Virus record (IMG/VR): IMGVR_UViG_3300019776_000206
Coordinates: 1 to 55,767 of that record
Length of the DNA: 55,767 bases
Strand: one strand, 5' to 3'
From: a virus
Below, one piece after another: positions 1 to 7,341 of the stretch; position 1 is the stretch's first letter, and each line of letters begins with the position of its first letter. Both the position numbers and the translations under genes were made by a program. The notes under the pieces were generated by a model, which ran no database searches, was not told the DNA's origin, and saw only the letters and a program-made list of their open reading frames with translations.

Positions 1-66
1 GTAGAACGAAGTACAAAGGATTTCCGGTGGGATTATGAGCAAAATAATAAAAGCAAACTTCAATAA
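1..66 (+). CDS. C-terminal part of a small gene cut by the window edge
   Basis: An open frame runs from base 1 to a TAA at 64-66 (22 codons, start missing). It is in phase with the open gene leaving the right edge at 55,767, which ends ...NKNWWE there; joined, the two give a 53-residue protein reading ...WWEVERSTKDFRWDY... and ending KLQ. That the halves fit is inference from frame and from uninterrupted reading. The next gene's ATG (35) lies inside this frame, the same tight overlap seen among its neighbours. Function unknown. Confidence 0.45.
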   Translation, partial: VERSTKDFRWDYEQNNKSKLQ

Positions 67-208
67 AAACTATCAAGTTGAGTCAGAAATGCGCGATGCC
101 ATACGCGATGCGATTTCAAAGTTTCAATTTGAAACATCACTTGCAAGCACGCTTGGCGTTTTAGAAATAGTTAAAAAAGAATTGATGCAGGAGGCAGAAA
201 ATGATTGA
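35..208 (+). CDS. Small phage protein of unknown function, 57 aa
   Basis: ATG at 35 with a G-rich stretch (CCGGTGGGA) just upstream; stop TGA at 206-208 overlaps the next gene's ATG (ATGATTGA), the usual sign of translational coupling in this block. The product starts MSKIIKANFNKNY and has an amphipathic helical middle (EMRDAIRDAISKF). I recognise no family. Frame, overlap and codon use support it as a real gene. Confidence 0.6.
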   Translation: MSKIIKANFNKNYQVESEMRDAIRDAISKFQFETSLASTLGVLEIVKKELMQEAEND

Positions 209-635
209 CGAACATCGCGCGGCTTATGAAGCACTACAGAAAGAGAATGCAGAGCTGAAAGCAACAATCTCAAATCTGACAAAGGCTTACGAGCGCGAAT
301 CAAATGATTGTTTAAAGGCACTAGAAGAACGCGACTATTGGTATGAGAAAGCCGATTCTCTAGCAGACAAGATCAGTGAGGTTTTTGACGTGCCAATTGG
401 CGAGCATTCAAACGTAAATTGTCCGTTTGATGAAGCCAATAAAATACTTGATGGTGAGTATGTGACAAAGTTTGATAAAGAATCCGCAGCACAGGCAAAG
501 CGGATAGCTGAGCTTGAGTCTGTAGTTTTGGCAAACCATGAGCACCATCTAGAACATGACGATTATGGCGGCTATGAGTTTAGCGAAATGTTCGACAAGA
601 ATATGGCTGCTTTATCAGCACAGAAAGGCACATAA
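201..635 (+). CDS. Coiled-coil early protein, 144 aa
   Basis: ATG at 201 has a strong ribosome site (AGGAGG) 8 bases upstream. Residues 1-55 are rich in Glu, Lys, Ala and Leu in heptad order (EALQKENAELKATISNL), so a coiled coil is likely; residues 95-110 form a second helix. It contains no membrane segment or recognised catalytic motif. The stop overlaps the next ATG by one base. Such coiled-coil proteins are common in phage early operons; function unknown. Confidence 0.7.
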   Translation: MIDEHRAAYEALQKENAELKATISNLTKAYERESNDCLKALEERDYWYEKADSLADKISEVFDVPIGEHSNVNCPFDEANKILDGEYVTKFDKESAAQAKRIAELESVVLANHEHHLEHDDYGGYEFSEMFDKNMAALSAQKGT

Positions 636-862
636 TGAACAAGAAATTACACGTAGCAACAAGTCCACTATCAAACACAATTTTTGCAGGAACGATTTTG
701 AAAGATGGTAGAACATGGTCGGCGTCAAAGCAGGACGTAACTACCGATGCACTTGTTGCTGTAGCCGAGCATGTATTGGCATTTGGGAAGCCCGTTTTAA
801 TCACCAACGATGGTAAGCCAGAATTTGAAATTACCGTTAAGAAATTCGAGGCGTCGCCATGA
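635..862 (+). CDS. Conserved phage protein, 75 aa (DUF7446-like)
   Basis: The sequence MNKKLHVATSPLSNTIFAGTILKDGRTW followed by a helical stretch with VAEHVLAFGKPV matches my recollection of a widespread small phage family of unknown function (starts KLHVATSP.T.TIFAGT). The product is at family length and looks complete. It is coupled at both ends: ATG overlaps the upstream stop and its TGA overlaps the next ATG (ATGA). Family assignment is from memory, not a search. Confidence 0.7.
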   Translation: MNKKLHVATSPLSNTIFAGTILKDGRTWSASKQDVTTDALVAVAEHVLAFGKPVLITNDGKPEFEITVKKFEASP

Positions 863-1035
863 CACTACGCACAGCAACCTACGACGACACCAAGTTTAAG
901 ATCGTGCCGATTGAGCCGACAGAGGCGCAAATTAAGTCAGCTAACGATCATCATGAGGGAGGATATTATTTGCCTGTCTCGCTGTATAAATCCATGATCG
1001 CAGCAGCACCAGAATACAAGGAGAGTGAAGGATGA
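859..1035 (+). CDS. Small phage protein, 58 aa
   Basis: ATG at 859 overlaps the preceding TGA (ATGA). The product starts MTLRTATYDDTKFKIVPIEPTEAQ and has YYLPVSLYKSMIAAAPEY near its end. Short proteins with an IVPxEPTxxQ motif and a trailing ...M..AAP recur in phage early blocks, and such motifs usually sit in proteins of unknown function. It is followed by a 12-codon frame at 1,032 that I do not call. Confidence 0.6.
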   Translation: MTLRTATYDDTKFKIVPIEPTEAQIKSANDHHEGGYYLPVSLYKSMIAAAPEYKESEG

Positions 1036-1113
1036 AAAAATCAACTTGTATAAATTCAGCAAAAAATTAAACATATCACTGACAATGTGTATAAAAACCG
1101 AGGAAATTTAAAC

Positions 1114-1326
1114 ATGAAACTTAGAATGTACATGGATTTTTGGCCGACTTCCCCGCAAGAAGGAAAAATTCATACAGCTACAACAGCGCCAAATATAAAA
1201 ATGCTTGGAACTGTTCGAGTTGCTTTTGATGTGCATATTCCAGATGATATTTTGCACGATCCAGATCGCATCGCAAATGAAGTATCAAAAGCAGTCAAAG
1301 TTCAAGATGTAGTTAGTGATGATTAA
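1114..1326 (+). CDS. Phage protein of unknown function, 70 aa
   Basis: The start at 1,114 is chosen because GAGGAA lies 8 bases before this ATG; an in-frame ATG at 1,087 has no ribosome site and would add nine residues. The product, MKLRMYMDFWPTSPQ..., ends with an acidic helix (DPDRIANEVSKAVKVQDVV). It stands between the coupled genes to the left and the MazG-like gene to the right. No family recognised. Confidence 0.65.
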   Translation: MKLRMYMDFWPTSPQEGKIHTATTAPNIKMLGTVRVAFDVHIPDDILHDPDRIANEVSKAVKVQDVVSDD

Positions 1327-1359
1327 ATAGAATCAAATCAATTTTAATAGGAGAGTAAA

Positions 1360-1725
1360 ATGATAAGTAACCAAGTAAAACATGCAGCAAATATCTTACA
1401 AGAAACATGCCACTCAGCAGCGGCAAATTGGTGGAAAGATGGCGACACTCAAAACCCGCTAATGTTCAGCAATAAACTTTGCTTGATCCATTCTGAAATC
1501 AGCGAAGCTATGGAAGGTGATCGCAAAGGATTGAAAGACGATCACTTGCCTCACCGTGACATGCGCGAGGTGGAATTGGCAGATGCTGTTATTCGCATCT
1601 TTGACTTAGCTGGTGCGTATGGAATGGACATCGGCGGCGCGATTGAAGAGAAATTAGCTTATAACGCGCAAAGAGCAGATCACAAGTTAGAAAACCGCGC
1701 CAAAGTTGGCGGAAAATCGTATTAA
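1360..1725 (+). CDS. MazG-like nucleotide pyrophosphohydrolase
   Basis: The 121-residue protein has the all-alpha MazG-like signature: a helix LIHSEISEAME (Glu residues of the EExxE-type metal site) and a second acidic helix EVELADAVIRIFDLAGAYGMD (E/D pair). MazG-type enzymes hydrolyse (d)NTPs to monophosphates; phage versions are thought to clean the nucleotide pool or lower ppGpp. The start has a clear AGGAGA site. Family call is solid, substrate is not knowable from sequence. It is a single-gene unit separated by 34 and 22 bases from its neighbours. Confidence 0.85.
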   Translation: MISNQVKHAANILQETCHSAAANWWKDGDTQNPLMFSNKLCLIHSEISEAMEGDRKGLKDDHLPHRDMREVELADAVIRIFDLAGAYGMDIGGAIEEKLAYNAQRADHKLENRAKVGGKSY

Positions 1726-1747
1726 ACCACTTAACTAGGAGAACAAA

Positions 1748-2119
1748 ATGAACTCACAACCAAACAAAGAAACATTACAGAATACAATCGCAATCACTGC
1801 ACTTTACAAAGTTGCGTTTAACCGATTACCAGATGCAGAGGGTTTAGCATGGTGGTTGAATGACATGGCAAATGGTCAAACCTTTTCACAAGTCGCGCAT
1901 TCTTTTGCGCCTCACTTGCCATCGTTTGGCTATGAGTCTATGGAGAAAATCATTGATACATTTTCCATGAATGCATTCGGACGTGAAGCGCGGGATGATG
2001 TTCAAAACCATTGGCAAATTATGGCGATTAATGCCGTACCAAGCTATGAGCTAGTAAAAAGCATGGCACTTGAATTAGTCGGGCAACCTCTTAATTCTTG
2101 GGCTTATCCAGTCGTATAA
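1748..2119 (+). CDS. DUF4214-type protein, 123 aa
   Basis: The N-terminal part ITALYKVAFNRLPDAEGLAWWLNDMANGQTFSQVAHSF fits the DUF4214 pattern (LY...L.R.PD..G..YW...L..G......A..F), a short helical module found in secreted RTX/S-layer proteins and in several phage genes. Ribosome site AGGAGA sits 6 bases before the ATG. It has no signal peptide. What such a module does in a phage early block is unknown; it could act as a protein-binding domain. Confidence 0.7.
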   Translation: MNSQPNKETLQNTIAITALYKVAFNRLPDAEGLAWWLNDMANGQTFSQVAHSFAPHLPSFGYESMEKIIDTFSMNAFGREARDDVQNHWQIMAINAVPSYELVKSMALELVGQPLNSWAYPVV

Positions 2120-2142
2120 ATTCAACTTAAAGAAAGTAACAA

Positions 2143-2712
2143 ATGAAACTGAAAGAATACCAAGAATCGGTAATGCGATCACAAATTGATGTACCTGCGA
2201 ATGTTGCGGCGATGCGTTTAACATCGGGAAACGGTCATCTATGCAATACGATAGCTCAGGCATGGATGCAATTACCATTTGTCCCAGAGTCCATCGCTGA
2301 ACATATGGGCGACATGATGCGCGATGCCGCTATTATCGCATTTACAGAGTCGATTGATATTGATTCGTTGATCGTTGATCCGGCAACCGCGAGTGATATG
2401 TCAAACGAATTAGCGGCGGCCGTACTTGGCGCGAACCCTGTTGCACTTGCTTTGATGACCTCAAAGTTTAGCGGGAATATTGCAAATGCTTACGCTACCT
2501 ACTTCGATCAAGGGCATCTTGATCTAACGTATTTGAAACATAACTTACAGCTACTTGTAACCACAATTGCGTTACTTTCAGATCTACATGATTTTAGTTT
2601 TGAATCGGTCTTGTTGAATGGAAGTATTAAATGTTTAGCGCAAGAGTTCCCCGAGATTTACCATGATGTAGATGTAACTCAGTCAACGCGAAATTTGATC
2701 GTCACTGAGTAA
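2143..2712 (+). CDS. Helical phage protein of unknown function, 189 aa
   Basis: Ribosome site AAAGAAAG precedes the ATG. The protein is mostly alpha-helical by composition and follows the MazG-like and DUF4214 genes as the last of the rightward block; its final 11 bases overlap the converging gene at 2,702-3,010. Segments SGNGHLCNTIAQAWMQLPFVPESIAEHM and AALVGANPVALAL-like stretches give no family match that I recognise. Confidence 0.65.
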   Translation: MKLKEYQESVMRSQIDVPANVAAMRLTSGNGHLCNTIAQAWMQLPFVPESIAEHMGDMMRDAAIIAFTESIDIDSLIVDPATASDMSNELAAAVLGANPVALALMTSKFSGNIANAYATYFDQGHLDLTYLKHNLQLLVTTIALLSDLHDFSFESVLLNGSIKCLAQEFPEIYHDVDVTQSTRNLIVTE

Positions 2713-3010
2713 TTTGCTCGACCAATTTAACATGATTCGGCTGCACTAATGTTTTATGCCGATGTTCTTGGTATTGAATAAATACTTGCTCTATGGCCTT
2801 ACGACCCGCAACTGATTGAATAAACATTTTCAATCCTTGCGGGTTTTTTTGTACATCGTAAGAAAGCCATTCAAGTTGGTCATCATCTAATGATAGCCTG
2901 AGATAATTTGCGATTGGATTGAAAGTCAAAATATCGCGCATTGAAATACCATTCCGTGCGACATATTCAGAAGCGAATACCATCATTTGATCTTTAGATA
3001 AATTGAACAT
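2702..3010 (-). CDS. Phage protein of unknown function, 102 aa
   Basis: ATG at 3,010 is preceded by AAGGAG at 7 bases. The product begins MFNLSKDQMMVFASEYVARN and is helical throughout, with no membrane segment. It is the last gene of the leftward late block and converges with the rightward block, overlapping it by 11 bases; I see no terminator hairpin in the overlap. Function unknown. Confidence 0.65.
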   Translation of the reverse strand: MFNLSKDQMMVFASEYVARNGISMRDILTFNPIANYLRLSLDDDQLEWLSYDVQKNPQGLKMFIQSVAGRKAIEQVFIQYQEHRHKTLVQPNHVKLVEQITQ

Positions 3011-3064
3011 GATTGACTCCTTTAAAACGCCCCTAGGATCGTTAAATCTTCGGGACGTATAAAA

Positions 3065-3865
3065 CTATGAGACTCGAGTATTTGCCGCTGCTTGAGTGCC
3101 AGAACCAGCCATAGTGCCGCTATTGAATATAGTCTGCCCTTGGCGAACAACTTGAATATCATTAGCTAAATTTGCAACCGTTGCCGATAAGTTGGCAAGG
3201 ATTTGGAATTGTTGCTGTTGTTGATTTTGCGCTTGCAATTGCGCTTGGTTTTGACTTACAGTCTGAGTTACATCAACACGAACGCCATCAGTTGCGCGAG
3301 CTGTTCTAACCTCTGCTAGTTCCGCTTGCAAATTGGCAATCGTGCCTGCATCAATTTTTGAACTTAAGCCGCAAATTGCATTTAAAATACTTTGAGTGTT
3401 TTGATTGCCAGACTGCAAAAGAACTGTCCCAGTATTAGTGACAGAATCTTTTACGTTTGAAAATCCTTGGCTAGTACCTAGCGCAAACGAAGCGATTGCA
3501 TTTTGAATTGCGTTTTGCGATTCTAAAATGGCGTTTTGAGTCTGCAATGCATTAGAAGGAACTGCGGCTGTCAGTCCATTGACTCCATTCATAATCGATT
3601 GATCAAATGCTGCTTGTGCTGGAGATACCCCATCACCACATCCATCGCCGCCGAATAAACCTCCGCGCCGATTCCCAAGCAATGCGCCGCCCAATAATCC
3701 GCCCACTAAACCAGCACCAAAACCGCCACCACCTAAACCCATTCCATCGTGACCCCCCATGTGAGGTTTGAAGATGTTTTCAATTTTATCTGTTACGCCA
3801 TGTTCCATGATATTCTCCTTGTGAATTGCTGCATGTGCGGCATCTAATGAACTGTATTCGTCCAT
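3065..3865 (-). CDS. Gly/Gln-rich virion-associated candidate, 266 aa
   Basis: GGAGG lies 6 bases before the ATG at 3,865, so I start there and not at an in-frame TTG 12 bases upstream. Domains: a polar head (1-35), a Gly-rich hydrophobic stretch (GGGGFGAGLVGGLLGGALLGNRRGGLFGG, about 45-72), then a Gln/Asn/Ala-rich helical region with QNAQLQAQNQQQQQF. Many phages carry a protein of this style near virion genes; role unknown. It may be structural or membrane-interacting. Position after the lysis genes gives no further clue. Confidence 0.65.
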   Translation of the reverse strand: MDEYSSLDAAHAAIHKENIMEHGVTDKIENIFKPHMGGHDGMGLGGGGFGAGLVGGLLGGALLGNRRGGLFGGDGCGDGVSPAQAAFDQSIMNGVNGLTAAVPSNALQTQNAILESQNAIQNAIASFALGTSQGFSNVKDSVTNTGTVLLQSGNQNTQSILNAICGLSSKIDAGTIANLQAELAEVRTARATDGVRVDVTQTVSQNQAQLQAQNQQQQQFQILANLSATVANLANDIQVVRQGQTIFNSGTMAGSGTQAAANTRVS

Positions 3866-3924
3866 GATGACCTCCAATAAGTAAAATTAACAAAGCGATA
3901 TGCTTGGACGTGATTTAACCCCGA

Positions 3925-4119
3925 TTAATCGGAGGATTTTAAATCAGATTGAGATTGCGCGATTTGCGCTATTTTTGGTGCTATCTTACTTAGCCTAGCA
4001 CCAACTTGAAGTTTTGTAATTGATTTGCAATTAGGGCAGCGAAGTTCAAAAACATCGCCGTTTCCTTCGCCTAATTTACGTCTGCATCCTGCACAATAAA
4101 CCGATATGATTTCGCCCAT
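3925..4119 (-). CDS. Com-like zinc-finger protein, 64 aa
   Basis: Two CxxC pairs (CAGC at 9-12, CPNC at 28-31) frame a core ...RRKLGEGNGDVFELRCPNCKSI..., the pattern of the phage Mu Com family of zinc-binding translational regulators. Mu Com binds mom mRNA to allow its translation. Mom was not recognised in this window, so the target here is unknown. Ribosome site TGGAG precedes the ATG. Placement among lysis genes is common for Com-like genes of lambdoid and Mu-like phages. Confidence 0.6.
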   Translation of the reverse strand: MGEIISVYCAGCRRKLGEGNGDVFELRCPNCKSITKLQVGARLSKIAPKIAQIAQSQSDLKSSD

Positions 4120-4202
4120 AGCGACTCCATTAATTTATCGGCTTAGTGCCTTGAATTGACAGCTTTTAGCTGAAACAAATAATATACCTTTACGAAATAA
4201 AT

Positions 4203-4697
4203 TCAAGGATAGAATCCGTTTTCTTTTATCCATTTCTGACATGATCTTAATTGAATTACTGTTTCATCGGCTTTTCTTGCGAGGTCGAAAAGACCGTTTT
4301 CAATTCGCTCAGGAAGTCGGTATCCACTGGAGTCATTATCTTTTGCGGCGCTATTGGTTTCGGGAGTTGCGGCAAGTCCTGTACATGCACTTTCTGGCAA
4401 GCGCAACCCGCCAGCATTACGCAAAGCAGCAATACGCCTATCGTAGCTATTTTTTTGGTCACTAAGTTGTTTTTCATAATCATCCATTACTTTTTTATTG
4501 ACTTCTAAATGCTGAACTTTTAACGCTTCAATTTCATCATTTCGCTTGATTATGGCTTGTCTTGAAGCCTCTGCGTATTGCGACTTAACTTCTTGTCGCC
4601 CGACTTCTTTAAAGTGCTCAGGAACCCATATAGCAACGCCAATCAATGCCGCCGATGAAATACCGATACCAACTAATTTAAGCTCTGTCGCTATCAT
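4203..4697 (-). CDS. Rz: Rz-like inner-membrane spanin
   Basis: 164 residues: an N-terminal membrane anchor (LVGIGISSAALIGVAIWVP, about 8-26), then a long charged periplasmic coiled coil (SRQAIIKRNDEIEALKVQHLEV...), as in i-spanins that link inner and outer membranes in the last step of lysis. The small lipoprotein gene lies wholly inside it in another frame, the classic Rz/Rz1 arrangement. Its start overlaps the end of the upstream membrane protein gene by 20 bases. Confidence 0.85.
   Translation of the reverse strand: MIATELKLVGIGISSAALIGVAIWVPEHFKEVGRQEVKSQYAEASRQAIIKRNDEIEALKVQHLEVNKKVMDDYEKQLSDQKNSYDRRIAALRNAGGLRLPESACTGLAATPETNSAAKDNDSSGYRLPERIENGLFDLARKADETVIQLRSCQKWIKENGFYP
4256..4477 (-). 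CDS. Rz1: Rz1-like outer-membrane spanin lipoprotein
   Basis: This gene is embedded in Rz in a different frame. It has a signal peptide (NLVTKKIATIGVLLLCVMLAGCACQ) ending in a lipobox LAGC, and a Pro-rich mature part (LPQLPKPIAPQ), both typical of o-spanins. It should be lipidated at the Cys and sit in the outer membrane, pairing with Rz. I start at the second ATG (4,477), which has GGATGA upstream; an ATG two codons earlier is also possible. Confidence 0.85.
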   Translation of the reverse strand: MKNNLVTKKIATIGVLLLCVMLAGCACQKVHVQDLPQLPKPIAPQKIMTPVDTDFLSELKTVFSTSQEKPMKQ

Positions 4698-5001
4698 CTT
4701 TTTTTTCCGGTTCTTGCTTATTGAAAACTACCTTCGCAACTAATGGCGTTACCCATAGCCCACCATACATCGTAAAGTATCCCTCTGTTAGTTTCCCATT
4801 GATTTGCAGATCGATGATGACCCACGTAGTCACGCCGAGAACCAACATAAACGCCACTGCAATTTTATCCACCTTGCCACGGTTCATCACCAAGTCAAAC
4901 ACGTTAAATTGCAACACCTTAGATTTGTGCGCCGTGTAGAACGAGAAAGCGATCACAACAAAGGCAATCGCTAGAATAATTTGCATTGATGAAATGGTCA
5001 T
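4678..5001 (-). CDS. Lysis-cassette membrane protein, holin candidate, 107 aa
   Basis: Three hydrophobic segments (IILAIAFVVIAFSFYTA, IAVAFMLVLGVTTWVIIDL, GGLWVTPLVAKVVF) and a charged tail (PEKKDDSDRA) fit a holin or antiholin. The ATG at 5,001 overlaps the endolysin TGA (ATGA) and has AGGAAAG upstream, so this start is preferred over an ATG 57 bases further out. A second holin candidate lies just upstream of the endolysin; which one forms the lethal hole cannot be told from sequence. Confidence 0.65.
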   Translation of the reverse strand: MTISSMQIILAIAFVVIAFSFYTAHKSKVLQFNVFDLVMNRGKVDKIAVAFMLVLGVTTWVIIDLQINGKLTEGYFTMYGGLWVTPLVAKVVFNKQEPEKKDDSDRA

Positions 5002-5432
5002 TCTATTTTCTTTCCTGCTTGCAAATCTTGGATAGTCAAACCGCCAGTATATTGACAATGAATTGCTTCTCGAAATTTACCCTGCCAACGTCCCGCCCAC
5101 TCAAGACCGACAGATTCAGCGATGATCCCACACTTTTTAAAAAGCTCTGAATCATTCCATTGACACTTACCATTGACGATAGGGCAGAAGTCAAAAGCAA
5201 CGCCGTAATTATGGAATGATTGACCGCCTCGCGCGTTAGTGACAATCGCGCCTTTAGTGGTTCGCCCTTGCGCGTAAAGCGCGTCTTGGGCTTCATTTGA
5301 CCTTGTAGTACATGTAATTAACACGTCAACACCTTGTGCTTTACATGTACTCACAAAAGCGGAGCACATCGCGGCAACTTTAGGATGAAGGTCTTTTAAA
5401 TCGCGGGAGTTAATCATGTCTGGTAATCTCAT
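4998..5432 (-). CDS. Endolysin, L-alanyl-D-glutamate peptidase type (M15 family)
   Basis: The 144-residue protein has the VanY/T5-endolysin motifs: SFHNYGVAFDF (SxHxxGxAxD, zinc His and Asp) around 72-82 and W..KFREAIHCQY (ExxHxQ-type) around 117-129. Members cut the L-Ala-D-Glu bond of the stem peptide. No signal peptide, so a holin is needed, and holin candidates flank it. The start overlaps the upstream gene by 23 bases; an ATG five codons in is an alternative. Confidence 0.88.
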   Translation of the reverse strand: MRLPDMINSRDLKDLHPKVAAMCSAFVSTCKAQGVDVLITCTTRSNEAQDALYAQGRTTKGAIVTNARGGQSFHNYGVAFDFCPIVNGKCQWNDSELFKKCGIIAESVGLEWAGRWQGKFREAIHCQYTGGLTIQDLQAGKKIE

Positions 5433-5679
5433 TCAATCGCAATTTGGCCTGTTGGTGCTCAAGATGCGCGGTTTTTACTTGAATCAATTTATGCCAAAGG
5501 ATCACGCAAGAAATAACGATACCAAGTACCATCGATATGACTGTAAGCCATGATTGCACTTGCGCAAGCGCAGATAGTGTGCCAAGTGCAGCAGTCGCAG
5601 CAGGAACCGCGATAGCCGTTTTTTGGTTATGCATTATCGCATCGCTTATCTGCGCTCCTGCGTCTCTCATTAAGCTCAT
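5410..5679 (-). CDS. Holin candidate, 89 aa
   Basis: Two membrane segments (TAIAVPAATAALGTLSALAQV and WLTVISMVLGIVISCVILWHKLI) separated by a short turn, then a charged C-terminal helix (KTAHLEHQQAKLRLNEI). Length, topology and position immediately before the endolysin are those of class II type holins. Start ATG at 5,679 lies 5 bases after the upstream stop. Confidence 0.72.
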   Translation of the reverse strand: MSLMRDAGAQISDAIMHNQKTAIAVPAATAALGTLSALAQVQSWLTVISMVLGIVISCVILWHKLIQVKTAHLEHQQAKLRLNEITRHD

Positions 5680-5684
5680 CTGTT

Positions 5685-6098
5685 TTACCTTTTAAAACAA
5701 ATTCTACGCAAATTAAAATCATGGTAAGGAACGTCACTAACCCTATAATAATCATCGACAGGGTTTGTATCGTCATGTCTATTCCATAGTAGTCTGAAAA
5801 TTTGAGCGATGTGTAGAATTATTTGTACTTGATTATAAGAATCAGGCGGTAAATACAGCATGTAAATAACATATCCGTATGCATGTACAGCAATCCATGT
5901 AATATGAATCACTTGCAAATCCCGAGCAATTTTCGAATATCGGAAAAAGCCCAGCATACATACAGTGAAGATTCCCGCCAGCCCTGCATAAAAATATTGG
6001 AACGGGTAATCATTCATGTCTGCTATTGTAATGCTATATGCAAAATCTATGCCGTATAACAATACAAATAAAGCCAGTCTAATTACCAGCGTTTCCAT
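5685..6098 (-). CDS. Membrane protein in lysis cassette, 137 aa
   Basis: Four hydrophobic segments are visible (VIRLALFVLLYGIDFAYSI; FYAGLAGIFTVCMLGFF; IHITWIAVHAYGYVIYMLYL; VQIILHIAQIFRLLW), with a polar C-terminal tail of about 30 residues. It lies between fibre genes and the holin gene, in the same direction. I recognise no family; it could assist lysis or superinfection control. Ribosome site weak. Confidence 0.6.
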   Translation of the reverse strand: METLVIRLALFVLLYGIDFAYSITIADMNDYPFQYFYAGLAGIFTVCMLGFFRYSKIARDLQVIHITWIAVHAYGYVIYMLYLPPDSYNQVQIILHIAQIFRLLWNRHDDTNPVDDYYRVSDVPYHDFNLRRICFKR

Positions 6099-6103
6099 AA
6101 TCT

Positions 6104-6232
6104 TTATGGCTTCTCTGTTGGTGTAGTTGGTGACTCGCTAGGCGGTTCATCTTGCGGTGGAGGTGGAGGCTCTGGAGGTGGACGTTGACCGCCGGGATTC
6201 GTTGCCATAAAAATTTCTAAATGTTTTTTCAT
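6104..6232 (-). CDS. Proline-rich microprotein, 42 aa
   Basis: ATG at 6,232 with AAAGGTG upstream; stop TAA at 6,104 lies 6 bases before the next gene. After MKKHLEIFMATNPGGQ the chain is nearly all Pro, Glu, Ser and Thr (PPPEPPPPPQDEPPSES). No family. Such flexible Pro-rich tails occur in phage genes between fibres and lysis. An internal ATG (MATNPGG) might be the true start. Confidence 0.5.
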   Translation of the reverse strand: MKKHLEIFMATNPGGQRPPPEPPPPPQDEPPSESPTTPTEKP

Positions 6233-6243
6233 GATCGCACCTT

Positions 6244-6612
6244 TTAAGTAAATTGCACTTGGTTAGTAAATTGAATGGATTCCCCGAGATTCAAAGCAAC
6301 TCCAGTAAAGTCGCCCTTCATAAACAAATTACCTGCCGTTGATGCATCAAATAAGCCTGCATTAGTAATTGTTTTATTCGCGTCTGCGATCAACGTTCCG
6401 ACTACTTGATAAGTGTCGTTTGTCGTTGTCGTGGTCACTTGTGACGATGTACCAGCCACGCGAGTTTCAGATGCTTCCGTGAATAGTGTCGTGTCGGTAA
6501 TTGCAGCAGTTCCCGCGCCAGTTCCCCAAGCTACATAGTTTGGCTCGGTTCCCGATCCTTTAATGCGATTTGTGGTAATTGCTTTGCCTGCATTGGTTAG
6601 TACTGTAGCCAT
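6244..6612 (-). CDS. Phage tail-region structural protein, 122 aa
   Basis: The protein is beta-rich (many Thr, Gly, Val) and reads NYVAWGTGAGTAAITDTTLFTEASETRV...; the end NAGLFDASTAGNLFMKGDFTGVALNLGESIQFT matches a pattern I know from small proteins of fibre modules in many phages. Its role is not established; a fibre or tip accessory is the natural guess from context. Confidence 0.65.
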   Translation of the reverse strand: MATVLTNAGKAITTNRIKGSGTEPNYVAWGTGAGTAAITDTTLFTEASETRVAGTSSQVTTTTTNDTYQVVGTLIADANKTITNAGLFDASTAGNLFMKGDFTGVALNLGESIQFTNQVQFT

Positions 6613-6636
6613 GATTATGACCCTTTCAAAATTAAA

Positions 6637-6873
6637 TTAGACTTCGGAAAAAGTCAAAACAACAGATTTGCCATCGGTGAAAAACTCTTCTGCTTGCGTG
6701 ATTTGCGCAGGCTCAGAGAATACCAATTTAATAGTCCCGCTTGCGCCATCGGTAGGCGTTAATTGGACTTCGAGAGAATCAACAGTTGCCTGAACAACCG
6801 CGCCATTTGCTAGTGTCGCATTAACTGGAGCTGGTTGACGATTCGCGGAAAATACCGAGTAAGTTTTATTCAT
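6637..6873 (-). CDS. Small beta-rich tail-module protein, 78 aa
   Basis: Begins MNKTYSVFSANRQPAPVNATLANG and is a string of predicted strands ending VVLTFSEV. No charged helices or membrane segments. The ATG overlaps the preceding gene's end by 8 bases, so it is part of the same coupled fibre module. No family recognised. Confidence 0.6.
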   Translation of the reverse strand: MNKTYSVFSANRQPAPVNATLANGAVVQATVDSLEVQLTPTDGASGTIKLVFSEPAQITQAEEFFTDGKSVVLTFSEV

Positions 6874-7042
6874 GGTTAAACCTCATTTTAAAGAATTGAC
6901 GGATTTTAAAAGCCCACCGTTTAAGTGGATTACGATGCCAGTAATTAATGACCCCGTAATCTTTTTTCAGCGTCCCATCAGCATTGAATACTTTTAAGGA
7001 TTGCTGCATCATGACGGGTGATTTTGCTTTTGAGTTTTTCAT
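6866..7042 (-). CDS. Small basic protein in fibre module, 58 aa
   Basis: ATG at 7,042 overlaps the TGA of the upstream gene (ATGA), and the stop at 6,866 overlaps the next ATG by 8 bases, which makes a real gene likely. The product includes MMQQSLKVFNADGTLKKDYGV and a basic C-terminal half (NPLKRWAFKIRQFFKMRF). No known family. Confidence 0.6.
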   Translation of the reverse strand: MKNSKAKSPVMMQQSLKVFNADGTLKKDYGVINYWHRNPLKRWAFKIRQFFKMRFNHE

Positions 7043-7341
7043 TTTTCCACCGAAACAGGAAGGATTGCGCGACCAACTAAAATTTGGTTTGGCGTGTTGG
7101 CGGTTATTTGCAGATAGTAATAGTTGCCATTGATTCCGCCTTGAACCGACTGAGATACAATCGTGCCATTGATAACAGGAACGCCTACCAGCATAGTATT
7201 CATATCAGGATCAGTAACGCCTGATTTAAGCGTAATCGTGGCAGTTGCCGATGTGATAGACTCATTCAATGCCAAGTTGTTGACAAAATCCATGCTGAAA
7301 ACTTCATTTTCATTTGGATTTTTTTGAGTGAATGTATTCAT
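7039..7341 (-). CDS. Fibre-tail adaptor-like protein, 100 aa
   Basis: A compact Ig-like beta protein: FSMDFVNNLALNESITSATATITL...GTIVSQSVQGGINGNYYYLQITANTP...LVGRAILPV. Short proteins with this pattern (strain, ...G..Y.L...) sit beside fibres in many siphophages and podophages and are proposed fibre adaptors. Both ends overlap neighbouring genes by 4 bases. Role is inference from context. Confidence 0.6.
   Translation of the reverse strand: MNTFTQKNPNENEVFSMDFVNNLALNESITSATATITLKSGVTDPDMNTMLVGVPVINGTIVSQSVQGGINGNYYYLQITANTPNQILVGRAILPVSVEK

Noticed and set aside
1032-1070. 12-codon frame with ATGA overlap
   Set aside because: Too short and without a downstream coupled gene; the ATG at 1,114 has its own ribosome site.
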